DNA of 64,000 nt from Bacteroidaceae bacterium (GTDB lineage: Bacteria; Bacteroidota; Bacteroidia; Bacteroidales; Bacteroidaceae): NCBI GenBank assembly GCA_017542145.1, contig JAFXXQ010000047.1, forward strand, positions 1 to 64,000, read 5' to 3'. Of the stretch, positions 42,301 through 50,494 are shown piece by piece. A program made the position numbers and the translations under genes. The notes under the pieces were generated by a model that was not told the DNA's origin, ran no database searches, and was given only the letters and a program-made list of their open reading frames with translations. Each line of letters starts with the position of its first letter. The first letter of the stretch is position 1.

Positions 42301-42368
42301 GACAGCGTTTGATGTTAATTTGACAGCGTTTGATTCTGTGTGCGTAGCGCACTACGCTACGCACACAG
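42301..42368. other. Direct repeat plus perfect 14-bp hairpin
   Basis: GACAGCGTTTGAT occurs at 42301 and 42322 (21 bp apart). Then CTGTGTGCGTAGCG (42336-42349), loop CACTA, CGCTACGCACACAG (42355-42368) forms an uninterrupted 14-bp stem. It lies between convergent genes, so it may end both transcripts, though neither side has a strong T-run. Confidence 0.6.
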
Positions 42369-42379
42369 GTTTACTTTGT

Positions 42380-42895
42380 CTATTTGCGACGAGGGAAGAG
42401 GCGGAAACGTTTGCCCGTTTTCCGGGCGGGCTGAGGTTTGACTTCAACCGTGTCGGCAACCTCCTGAACCTGGTCGTCGGTAATGATGGGGACGATTTCC
42501 TCGATGTTATCCGTAGCTATCATTTCACCCTCGATATAGATACGGACGGGAGTATTGGCGGCGTTGCTGTGGATGGTAATGCTCTTCTTGAATACGCCAG
42601 GACGTTTGGCCTTGCCGTTATAGGTAACAAGCATGGTGCCCTGTTTCCCTGGAGCGATGGGCTCCTGAGTGTATTGGGGCACGGTGCAGCCGCAGGAACT
42701 GATGGCCTGATGAATGATGAGCGGGGCATTGCCTGTGTTGGTGAAGGTGAACGTGCAGGTAACGATGCAGGTATCCTGAGCCACAACACCGAAATTGTGG
42801 GTCTTTTTCTGGAAAGTCAATTCAGCCGTCTCTTCAGCAAAGGCTGAGGTGGCAAGAAGCAGGACTGCTACAAAGAGTGAAAGGTTTTTTTTCAT
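42380..42895 (-). CDS. DUF1573 periplasmic protein
   Basis: 171 aa with a signal peptide (cleavage near AFA-EET). The DUF1573 immunoglobulin-like fold spans ~25-125: THNFGVVAQDTCIVTCTFTF, NTGNAPLIIHQAISSCGCTV, and the conserved SSCGCT cysteine pair. A Lys/Arg-rich tail ends the protein. The family is widespread in Bacteroidota; its biochemical role is unknown. It lies 27 bp after the RelA-like gene and is probably co-transcribed. Confidence 0.85.
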   Translation of the reverse strand: MKKNLSLFVAVLLLATSAFAEETAELTFQKKTHNFGVVAQDTCIVTCTFTFTNTGNAPLIIHQAISSCGCTVPQYTQEPIAPGKQGTMLVTYNGKAKRPGVFKKSITIHSNAANTPVRIYIEGEMIATDNIEEIVPIITDDQVQEVADTVEVKPQPARKTGKRFRLFPRRK

Positions 42896-42922
42896 TTTCT
42901 TTGGGATTATTGAGATTTTTAG

Positions 42923-45208
42923 TTATAGACGTTGAACTTGTTTGACACCACGTACTTCGCGGAGTTTTTTGATGAGGGAGTTAAGGCGCGATGTATCGTC
43001 CATCAGTAGCGTGAGAGTGCTGGAGAAGAGCTTGTCGTGGGTGTTGATATTGATATTGCGCAGCTTGGCATGGTCGTCCTTGGAGATGATGGATGTAAGG
43101 TTGTTGATGATGCCAATATCGTCGAGGCCGACAACACTAAGTGTTACAGGATAAACCTTCCCTCCGGCATTTCCTGCCCAGCGGGCAGGGACGATACGGT
43201 AGCCAAAACGGCTGCGCAGGTCGCGGGCATTGGGACATGAGGTGCGGTGAATCTTGATACCGTCGCTTACAGTAACAAAGCCGAAGATATCATCGCCGAA
43301 AACAGGGTTACAGCAGCGGGCGAGCTTATACCCTACACCAGCCATGTGGGGGTCAACGAAGAGAATGCCTCCTGCGCTGTCCTCCTGCGAGGCTGTACCC
43401 TCGACTTCAGTATCGAGCCGCTGACGGTATTCAGCTGCGCTATGTCCTGTCTCGATGTCCGTCTCAGGGAAGATGCCGTGCTCGGCATTCCACAGAGCGG
43501 TATATTGTTCTATGACTTCATCAGCCGTAAGTTTCCCTTCGGCGACACGCTGATAGAACGTCTGCTCCTGCTGCTTGTAGCCCATCTTACGAATGAGACG
43601 CAGCATGAGCCCTTCGTCAAGTTCCACCTTGCGATTCTTGAAACGACGCTCAATCTCCTCGCGCCCCAACGAAGCCTGACGGGCCTCAATCTCCTTGAGT
43701 GCCTGACGCACTTTCGAACGGGCACGGGGCGTGGTGACAAGGGCAAGCCAACCTTGATTAGGCGTCTGCGAAGCGGAAGAGAGGATTTCCACCTGGTCGC
43801 CATTACGAAGGACATAGCCCAGGCGCACATGGCGTCCGCCCACCTTGGCTCCCGTGCAATGATAGCCCAGATTGGTGTGGATGCTATAGGCGAAGTCGAG
43901 GACTGTGGCGCCATGAGGGAGCTTATAAAGGTCACCCTGAGGCGTGAAGACAAAGACGTCGTCCTTGTAGAGGTCCATTTTGAAGCGGTCCATCAGCTCA
44001 CGGTCGTCGTCAGCATTTTCCAGCGCCTCGCGGATGCTGGTGAGCCATTCGTCGAGCCCCGTTTCGCTACGGATGCCCTTGTAGCGCCAATGTGCAGCCA
44101 GGCCGCGCTCGGCGATGTCGTCCATACGTTCAGTACGGATCTGCACTTCCACCCAACGGCCTTCGGGCCCCATCACGGTAGTATGAAGGCTCTCGTAGCC
44201 ATTGCTCTTGGGGATGCTGAGCCAGTCGCGCAGGCGATTGGGGTTGGGCTGATACATATCCGTGACGATGGAGTAAGCCAGCCAGCAGTCGGGTTTTTCA
44301 CGTTCGGGCGGGCTGTCGATGATGATGCGGATGGCGAAGAGGTCATAGACGCCTTCGAAGGGGCAACGCTGCTTCTTCATCTTCTGCCAGATGCTGTGGA
44401 TGCTCTTCGTGCGGCCCTTGATGTGGCATTTCAATCCGGCCTCTGCCATCTTCTGGCTGATGGGCTCGATAAAGTCGGCAATATATTTGTCGCGCGAAGC
44501 CTTCGTCTGAGCCAACTTTTCCTTAATCTGATAGTAAACCTCCGTCTCCGTGTACTTCATCGCCAAGTCCTCCAGTTCCGACTTGATGCGGTAAAGGCCC
44601 AGTTTGTGCGACAAAGGAGCGTAGAGATAGGCCGCCTCGCCTGCCACGCGGAGGCGGAATTCCTCGCAGGCCTCGCGATTATCGGCAGGTAAAGTGGAGA
44701 GCTGGCGCATCAGGCAGGTGCGCTCGGCTATCATGATGAGAATCACGCGCATGTCGCCCGCAAAGGAGAGCAGCAGGTTGCGGAAGTTCTCCGATTCGAT
44801 AGTGGGATTCTTCTCGTAAAGACGGCTGATATTAACCAACCCGTCGATAATACGCGCCACGTCTGTGCCGAAGTCCTTCTCTACCGTCGGGCTGTCAATA
44901 ACGCCCACAAAGACGGCAGCATGCAGCAGGACAGCCAATATGGCTGCGCGCTTCATCCCCATCTCATCAGAGACGATGAGCGCCGTGCGGACATCCATGA
45001 GGAGCGGATTGTGCCCAAAAACATCGCGGGCAAGTGCCTGACTATCGGCTGCCAACCGCATCTGGCGGAGCACATGGCCGAACATCTCGTCATCCATGCT
45101 ATCGCCCACCTGATTAGTAAGGAGAGCCAGTTGCGCAGTCAGTTCGGCCCGTTCCTCAGGAGTGAAGAAGGCCGAACCAGCAAGGATTTCAAGTGTGCTA
45201 TTGTCCAC
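42923..45208 (-). CDS. RelA-like (p)ppGpp synthetase with degenerate hydrolase site
   Basis: 761 aa with the full RSH layout: HD region (~50-190), synthetase (~230-370), TGS (~430-490), helical, zinc-finger-like and ACT (~690-755). The synthetase is intact: GRTKSIHSIWQKM, YDLFAIRIIID, PKSNGYESLHTTV, EVQIRTERMDD. The HD site is not: where active hydrolases have LLHDVVED this has LLHAAVFVG (H96-A97), and ADRLHNMR is AERTCLMR. It should make but not break the alarmone, acting as RelA, with a separate SpoT elsewhere. The regulatory half keeps CCNP and HRTSCPN. It has its own promoter upstream. Confidence 0.9.
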   Translation of the reverse strand: MDNSTLEILAGSAFFTPEERAELTAQLALLTNQVGDSMDDEMFGHVLRQMRLAADSQALARDVFGHNPLLMDVRTALIVSDEMGMKRAAILAVLLHAAVFVGVIDSPTVEKDFGTDVARIIDGLVNISRLYEKNPTIESENFRNLLLSFAGDMRVILIMIAERTCLMRQLSTLPADNREACEEFRLRVAGEAAYLYAPLSHKLGLYRIKSELEDLAMKYTETEVYYQIKEKLAQTKASRDKYIADFIEPISQKMAEAGLKCHIKGRTKSIHSIWQKMKKQRCPFEGVYDLFAIRIIIDSPPEREKPDCWLAYSIVTDMYQPNPNRLRDWLSIPKSNGYESLHTTVMGPEGRWVEVQIRTERMDDIAERGLAAHWRYKGIRSETGLDEWLTSIREALENADDDRELMDRFKMDLYKDDVFVFTPQGDLYKLPHGATVLDFAYSIHTNLGYHCTGAKVGGRHVRLGYVLRNGDQVEILSSASQTPNQGWLALVTTPRARSKVRQALKEIEARQASLGREEIERRFKNRKVELDEGLMLRLIRKMGYKQQEQTFYQRVAEGKLTADEVIEQYTALWNAEHGIFPETDIETGHSAAEYRQRLDTEVEGTASQEDSAGGILFVDPHMAGVGYKLARCCNPVFGDDIFGFVTVSDGIKIHRTSCPNARDLRSRFGYRIVPARWAGNAGGKVYPVTLSVVGLDDIGIINNLTSIISKDDHAKLRNININTHDKLFSSTLTLLMDDTSRLNSLIKKLREVRGVKQVQRL

Positions 45209-45229
45209 GATGGTCTATTTTTTCACGTG

Positions 45230-45261
45230 CAAAAATAGACACTTGTTTCTATCTTTCCAAA
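45230..45261 (-). promoter_or_regulatory. Promoter of the RelA-like gene
   Basis: Reverse strand: TTTG (45261-45258), 20 bp, TATTTTTG (45237-45230). The ATG at 45208 follows after about 20 bp. Confidence 0.7.
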
Positions 45262-45296
45262 TATGAAAGGAGTTTTTTAGTTTTTTTGCCTTTTCC

Positions 45297-46145
45297 TCAG
45301 AACGTCAAGCCGAGGCAAACGCTTACGGGCCATACATTAGCGTCACCCGGAGTCAATTTGGACGAAGTTCCAGAGAAGAGCCCCATCAGCGAGGTCTTTG
45401 CCATCAGGCTGATGTTGTTGTAACCCACCTGAGCAAGCAGATTGACGTTCAGCGGGTGCATGCTGATGCTGTTGGTAATGGTCTCCTTGCGCTTGCCGAA
45501 CTGGCGTCCACGCGAAGCAGGCGAGAAGCGGTACTCCAGCTCTGGGCCGACGGTAAGGAAGAAGCCATCGGAAGAGGTCTGGAACTCTAACTGCACAGGC
45601 AGCTTGAACGTCCAGTAACGGAACCACGTCTCATCGTACTGCGTAGCCGTAGGCAATTGGGCGAACTGTGTCGTGCGTTCACCTGCGAGAGAGCGGGAAG
45701 TAAAGAAATAGTTGGTGGAACCGAACTTATACATCGTGCGTCCGAAGCCGAAGGCAAAGCCAAGCCCTACGTGATCGCTACCCAAACGGACGGCGTCCAT
45801 CGGCAGATAGATGCCCCACTCCCAGCTCTTGGCCTCATCAAGTTCAATGTCGTCGAGCCGCATGGAAAGCGGCCCGTCAAGGAATCCGCTGAAACCCATA
45901 TAATAAATAGGAAGATGAGCCTCGAATCCATGGCCGTAGCTGATGTCGTACTTCACATTTGACTTCTCAGCTATACCGTCCTCATCGTCGCGCGTGACGG
46001 TATATTCGCGGGTAATCACCCATTGGCCAATGCGTTGCTGCTCGATGCCTGTACTCTCGTTGCTATTCTCCTGCGCACTAATTTCCGAAACGCCTGCAAT
46101 AGCCAGTAGTGCAACTGACAACAGGGCAAAGAATGACTTTTTCAT
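45297..46145 (-). CDS. Outer-membrane beta-barrel protein
   Basis: 282 aa, signal peptide (cleavage near ISA-QEN). The remainder is alternating beta strands with aromatic belts (SWEWGIYLPMDAV, HVGLGFAFGFGRTMY, PVQLEFQTS, FFLTVGPELEYRF) and the C-terminal CLGLTF, ending in phenylalanine as barrels do. No family assignment beyond a PorT/porin-like Bacteroidota barrel. A TGACTTTG sequence at 46195-46188 may be its -7 box. Divergent from queA. Confidence 0.75.
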   Translation of the reverse strand: MKKSFFALLSVALLAIAGVSEISAQENSNESTGIEQQRIGQWVITREYTVTRDDEDGIAEKSNVKYDISYGHGFEAHLPIYYMGFSGFLDGPLSMRLDDIELDEAKSWEWGIYLPMDAVRLGSDHVGLGFAFGFGRTMYKFGSTNYFFTSRSLAGERTTQFAQLPTATQYDETWFRYWTFKLPVQLEFQTSSDGFFLTVGPELEYRFSPASRGRQFGKRKETITNSISMHPLNVNLLAQVGYNNISLMAKTSLMGLFSGTSSKLTPGDANVWPVSVCLGLTF

Positions 46146-46205
46146 ATTCGTGAATCGTTGTTTTTACTTAAATTCTCTTATTAGACGTTGCAAAGTCAGA
46201 AAAAG

Positions 46206-46236
46206 TTGCACAGGCACGGATTTTTTACTATCTTCG
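46206..46236 (+). promoter_or_regulatory. Promoter of queA
   Basis: TTG at 46206-46208, 20 bp, TATCTTCG at 46229-46236 (one mismatch to TAnnTTTG). The ATG at 46262 is 25 bp further. Confidence 0.55.
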
Positions 46237-46261
46237 CGCCGATTTTTTCAAAAAGGAAGAC

Positions 46262-47551
46262 ATGACCTGCGACATTCAGCATATCCGCATCGAAGACTAC
46301 GACTATCCCCTGCCCGACGAGCGCATCGCCAAGTTTCCTCTGGCAGAGCGCGACAGCAGCAAGCTGCTTGTCTGCCTTAACGGCAAGGTGAGCGAGGACC
46401 GCTTCACGTCCCTGCCCCACTATCTGCCCAAGGGAGCGCTGATGGTGTTCAACAATACGCGCGTCATCCAGGCCCGCCTTCATTTCCGCAAGGAGACGGG
46501 GGCGCTGATAGAGGTGTTCTGCCTGGAGCCGTTGGCGCCAAGGGAATACGTCTCTATGTTTGCCCAGACGGATTCGTGCGTCTGGCTCTGCATGGTGGGT
46601 AATCTGAAGAAATGGAAGGGCGGAGCCCTCACACGCGCCATCGAGGTAAACGGGCAGCTTGTGGAACTATCTGTGGAGCGGATGGATGAAGAGAAGGATT
46701 TCGTGCGAGGAACAACGTATTGCACCACCTCCTCGCCTGAATTCCCTGTGCGGTTCAGCTGGCATAGTCAGGACAAAAGGCCCATCACCTTTGCTGAAGT
46801 GCTGCAAGCCTGCGGAGAACTGCCCATCCCTCCTTATTTAAATAGAGAGACTCAGGAGAGCGACTTGCGCACCTACCAGACGGTCTATTCGAAGGTTGAC
46901 GGCTCAGTAGCTGCCCCTACGGCAGGGCTCCACTTCACGGAAAACGTGCTGAAAGCCCTTGACGACTGCGGCATAGAGCGAGACGAAGTCACCTTACACG
47001 TGGGAGCCGGCACGTTCAAACCCGTTAAAAGTGAATTCATTGGAGACCACGCCATGCACTCAGAGTACATCGTCGTGCGTAGGGCTACCATCGAGAAGCT
47101 GATAGCTCACGGAGGCGAGGCTATTGCCGTAGGCACTACCTCCGTACGCACGCTCGAAAGCCTTTATTACATAGGCCTCATCCTGCTCCGTCATCCCGAT
47201 GCCAGCGAAGAAGAGCTCCACGTCCCCCAATGGATGCCCTATGAGAGCGCTGACGACATCCCCACGCTGGAGGCGCTGGGCGCCATCCTGCGCTGGATGG
47301 AAACAGGCGGATACGATTGCCTCCATACCACCACGCAGATAATCATCGTGCCCGGCTACAAATTCCACATTGTGAGGCGCATGGTCACCAATTTCCATCA
47401 ACCCAAAAGCACGTTGCTCCTGTTGGTTTCCGCCTTCGTCGGCAATCATGCTGACGGCACTCCCGTCTGGAGCGACATCTACGACTTTGCCCTCGCGCAC
47501 GACTTCCGATTCCTCTCCTACGGAGATTCTTCCATTCTTGGCCGAGATTAG
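46262..47551 (+). CDS. queA: S-adenosylmethionine:tRNA ribosyltransferase-isomerase
   Basis: 429 aa. It transfers and isomerises the ribose of SAM to make epoxyqueuosine in tRNA. Recognisable blocks: LPDERIAKFPLAERDSSKLL, MVFNNTRVIQARL, DGSVAAPTAGLHFTENVL, DEVTLHVGAGTFKPVK, RVMVTNFHQPKSTLLLLVSA with one base-level variant (RRMVTNFHQPKSTL here), and SYGDSSIL. It is about 70 residues longer than the E. coli protein, as Bacteroidota QueA usually is, owing to insertions in the middle. Confidence 0.95.
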   Translation: MTCDIQHIRIEDYDYPLPDERIAKFPLAERDSSKLLVCLNGKVSEDRFTSLPHYLPKGALMVFNNTRVIQARLHFRKETGALIEVFCLEPLAPREYVSMFAQTDSCVWLCMVGNLKKWKGGALTRAIEVNGQLVELSVERMDEEKDFVRGTTYCTTSSPEFPVRFSWHSQDKRPITFAEVLQACGELPIPPYLNRETQESDLRTYQTVYSKVDGSVAAPTAGLHFTENVLKALDDCGIERDEVTLHVGAGTFKPVKSEFIGDHAMHSEYIVVRRATIEKLIAHGGEAIAVGTTSVRTLESLYYIGLILLRHPDASEEELHVPQWMPYESADDIPTLEALGAILRWMETGGYDCLHTTTQIIIVPGYKFHIVRRMVTNFHQPKSTLLLLVSAFVGNHADGTPVWSDIYDFALAHDFRFLSYGDSSILGRD

Positions 47552-47600
47552 CTTCATGCATTCAAATTATTAATCCATAATCACTAAACAGCACATTCAC

Positions 47601-48302
47601 ATGATAAACATTGGCGATAAAGTACGTTTTCTGACAGAAACCGGAGGAGGAATAGTAAAGGCGTTCAAGGACAAGAACACCGTGATTGTCGAGGGCAACG
47701 ACGGTTTCGACATTCCCATGCTCATTACCAACGTGGTTGTCGTCGGCAATACCGATGCCCTGAATTTCGAGCGCAAGCCCTTGAAGAAAGAAGAGGAAAA
47801 GAAAGAAAAAGAGCCTGAAAAGGCTCCCGTTGTTGCTGCCGAAGCGCCCAAGCCTGCCCCTATCATTCAGGAATTTGCAGGGCACGAGGCTCTCAATGTG
47901 CATCTCGCATTCCTTCCGATAGACATCAAGTCCATCAGTACTACCGTCATGGAGGCGTGGCTGGTAAACGACAGCAACTATTTCATCACCTACGCCTGGG
48001 CCTCTATCGGCTCAGGCAGCCAGACACTTCTCGACCAAGGAACGCTTGAACCCAATAGCGTGGTGTTCCTTCGCGAATTCACACGCGACATGTACAACCA
48101 GCTGGAGCACGTCAGCGTGCAGCTCTTCGCCTGGAAAAGGGGAAAGCCCTATCGTCGTAAACCCGTCATCGACGTGGAGTTGCGCATCGATACCGTGAAA
48201 TTCTTCAAGCTCCACACCTTCCGCGAGACGCCGTTCTTCGAAGACCCTGCCCTGCTCTACGATATTGTGCGTGACGATCGTCCCTCGCGTCCCGTTCAAT
48301 AG
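47601..48302 (+). CDS. DUF2027 protein lacking the usual Smr domain
   Basis: 233 aa. The DUF2027 parts are clear: MINIGDKVRFLTETGGGIVK, an acidic/basic linker (~60-90), NVHLAFLPIDIKSISTT, LRIDTVKFFKLHTFRETPFF and ALLYDIVRDDRPSRPVQ. Known homologues continue for about 110 residues into an Smr endonuclease-like domain; this one stops right after the RP. No Smr remnant is visible downstream; instead the 21-bp array begins 48 bp later. Either a shortened natural form or a gene cut by repeat-associated deletion. 49 bp after queA, probably the same transcript. Confidence 0.8.
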   Translation: MINIGDKVRFLTETGGGIVKAFKDKNTVIVEGNDGFDIPMLITNVVVVGNTDALNFERKPLKKEEEKKEKEPEKAPVVAAEAPKPAPIIQEFAGHEALNVHLAFLPIDIKSISTTVMEAWLVNDSNYFITYAWASIGSGSQTLLDQGTLEPNSVVFLREFTRDMYNQLEHVSVQLFAWKRGKPYRRKPVIDVELRIDTVKFFKLHTFRETPFFEDPALLYDIVRDDRPSRPVQ

Positions 48303-48350
48303 ACGAATTGCCTCCAGAAATCAGATTCTGCAAGGGTGTTCACAGAGCAG

Positions 48351-48461
48351 GCGAATAAATTCTCAACGCAGGCGAATAATTTTTTAGAATAGGCAAATAA
48401 AAAATTAGAATAGGCAAATAATTTTTTAACGCAGGCAAATAAAAACTAAGAGCAGGCAAAT
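48351..48461. repeat. 21-bp tandem array, copy B (five units)
   Basis: Units begin at 48351, 48372, 48393, 48414 and 48435, all exactly 21 bp, with a sixth starting at 48456. Each opens GC(A/G)AATAA and closes in CGCAG, AATAG or AGCAG. Core and period match the array at 679-768; the middles differ. Confidence 0.8.
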
Positions 48462-48503
48462 GTATCAGCAGCATGGTACTCCGTGATAAAAAACGCTAAT
48501 TTT

Positions 48504-48535
48504 TTTGGCCTTCTCCTTTTCTATTAGTACCTTTG
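48504..48535 (+). promoter_or_regulatory. Promoter directly abutting the start codon at 48541
   Basis: TTTG at 48504-48507, 20 bp, TACCTTTG at 48528-48535. The ATG at 48541 begins only five bases after the -7 box, so the mRNA should be leaderless or nearly so. Confidence 0.65.
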
Positions 48536-48540
48536 CCCCG

Positions 48541-49218
48541 ATGAAACGTATTCCAAATTCCATAAAAGCCCACGTGTGTGCGCTCATCTGCGCAGTCATT
48601 GGATTCACTCCTATGGCTAATGCGCTGATAATTCAGCCGTCTGTTGCCCAGGCTGATACCATCACACTATCTGCCACGAACGTCGCAAAGACGAAAAAAG
48701 AGGCCGACAAGATGGCCCGTAAGGCTGCAAAGGAGGAAGCGAAAAAAGCGCGTAACCACGAGAAATACCTCAAAAAGCAGGCCAAGAAACAAGCCCAGCG
48801 CGAAAAGGAACAGGCGAAAATAGTAGCCCGTTCGCAGAAAGAGGCCGAGAAGATGGCCAAGAAACTGGCTGCAATGAAACCTCAGACGGTTTGGCTCTAT
48901 GGAGCTGGCATGAATTTCCTTGACTCTGTGGTCTATGTAACTGACTTCCAGCATCTGGACAGCGTCTATATCGAGCCCGACGGGGAATTGCGTGACTACT
49001 ATGCCTACTCGGGCAGCCTGAAATTCTACCTTGAATCGCACTTCGGACTTGAAAACGAGATGTGTGCTGTGTTCTATATGACAGACGAGAAGAAGGCCGT
49101 CAAGCGCTTCTCCAAAATGGATGCCAAACTGCGCAAGAAGGGATTCATTATCAATCGTGTCAGCCGCGACGACTTTGCCTTCGAACGTGAGGACGAGAAC
49201 GCGTCCGCCCATCAATAG
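48541..49218 (+). CDS. Secreted coiled-coil protein of unknown function
   Basis: 225 aa from MKRIPNSIKAHVC with a signal peptide (cleavage probably after ANA or VAQA, residues ~28-38). Residues ~48-115 are a highly charged Lys/Glu/Ala coiled coil (KKEADKMARKAAKEEAKKAR, QKEAEKMAKKLAAMK). The C-terminal half (VWLYGAGMNFLDSVVYVTDF onward) is globular with no known motif. Gene context: 18 bp before a C11 peptidase lipoprotein, so the two probably work together at the cell surface. Confidence 0.7.
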   Translation: MKRIPNSIKAHVCALICAVIGFTPMANALIIQPSVAQADTITLSATNVAKTKKEADKMARKAAKEEAKKARNHEKYLKKQAKKQAQREKEQAKIVARSQKEAEKMAKKLAAMKPQTVWLYGAGMNFLDSVVYVTDFQHLDSVYIEPDGELRDYYAYSGSLKFYLESHFGLENEMCAVFYMTDEKKAVKRFSKMDAKLRKKGFIINRVSRDDFAFEREDENASAHQ

Positions 49219-49236
49219 AACAGCAAGAAAAACACC

Positions 49237-50472
49237 ATGTCACTACGGGCTATCGGCTACAGACTTCTGGCGGCAATCCTACTTCTGCCCCTCTCGGCAT
49301 GCCATCCGTGGGACCATCCTGTGAGCGAGGATGACGACAACCGCCTCATGCGTACCGTGCTGATTTACATGGTGGCGGAAAACAGCCTCTCCAACGGGAG
49401 TTTTCAGGAACAGGACTTCGAGGAGATTGTCCACTCTGTGGGCGAAATTCCAGACAAATGCCAGCTACTTATTTATATGGACGACACGGAGTTCCCACGT
49501 CTCTATGTAGTTGACAAATCGCAGCCAACAGGCATGCGAGAGCTTCTGCATTGGAAGACCGACTTCGACAGCTGCGACCCAGGCACCCTGAAAGAAATCA
49601 TGAATGCCGTCGTTACCCTCTATCCCTCCAAGGGCTACGGTTTGGTTTTCTGGAGCCACGGAAACGCTTGGATGCCAGCCCAACGCGCAGAAAATCCACG
49701 ACGTACTATCGGTATTGATAACGGACGAAACCGCCAGGACAATTCAGGGTCGAAAATGGAAATCAGCCAACTGCGCGAAGCCCTGAGCCCCTTCCCCAAG
49801 CTGGATTATCTGATGTTCGATGCCTGCTTTATGCAGACCATCGAAGTGGCTTGGGAACTGCGCAACGTCGCACATTACATTATTGCTTCGCCTGCCGAAA
49901 TTCCCAATCCAGGTGCACCCTACCATCACATCATCCCTCCGATGTTTACTAAACAAGCCGATGTGGAGGGTATCATCGATGAATATTTCCGCTTCTATGC
50001 CGACTCTGCCGTATATATCCGCGAAGGCTACAGCTACACCCACGGAGCGGTACTCTCAGTTGTCGATTGCACGCAGTTGGAGGCTTTGCAGACTTCAACA
50101 GAAAAGATGATAAAGCGCTATGGCTCAGCTGACGAAGACCGAAGGCTGACAGGCGTACTCAGGTATTTCCCCCTCTCGTCGCAGGTCATTCCTGAATTCT
50201 ATGACATGAAGGGCTACATGCGCCACCTTATCACCTCGCCCACGGATTGGAGCGAATGGTTTGCCGCTTTCGATGCTGCTGTACCCTATCGCAGGGCTAC
50301 AGAACATTGGTTTACCTCCTACACAGGCAGCTATATGTATATTCGTGACAAAGAGGACTTCGGAGGTATCTCTATGTTCGTTCCTCAACCCCAGGATTAC
50401 TTCGGCACCCTCCTGAACCAATTCCGCGCAACGTCTTGGTATCCCGTCTCAGGCTGGTCGGCGTTTTATTGA
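49237..50472 (+). CDS. Clostripain-like (C11) cysteine peptidase lipoprotein
   Basis: 411 aa. Lipobox LSAC with C22. The caspase-fold core has the catalytic His in GLVFWSHGNAW (near 141) and Cys in YLMFDACFMQTIEVA (near 197). IYMVAENSLSNG and ASPAEIPNPGAPYH are further family blocks. C11 enzymes cut after Arg or Lys and often self-activate. It should act on the outer surface or in the periplasm. Likely the second gene of a two-gene operon with the coiled-coil protein. Confidence 0.85.
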   Translation: MSLRAIGYRLLAAILLLPLSACHPWDHPVSEDDDNRLMRTVLIYMVAENSLSNGSFQEQDFEEIVHSVGEIPDKCQLLIYMDDTEFPRLYVVDKSQPTGMRELLHWKTDFDSCDPGTLKEIMNAVVTLYPSKGYGLVFWSHGNAWMPAQRAENPRRTIGIDNGRNRQDNSGSKMEISQLREALSPFPKLDYLMFDACFMQTIEVAWELRNVAHYIIASPAEIPNPGAPYHHIIPPMFTKQADVEGIIDEYFRFYADSAVYIREGYSYTHGAVLSVVDCTQLEALQTSTEKMIKRYGSADEDRRLTGVLRYFPLSSQVIPEFYDMKGYMRHLITSPTDWSEWFAAFDAAVPYRRATEHWFTSYTGSYMYIRDKEDFGGISMFVPQPQDYFGTLLNQFRATSWYPVSGWSAFY

Positions 50473-50494
50473 GACGGACAATATAATCAGCACA

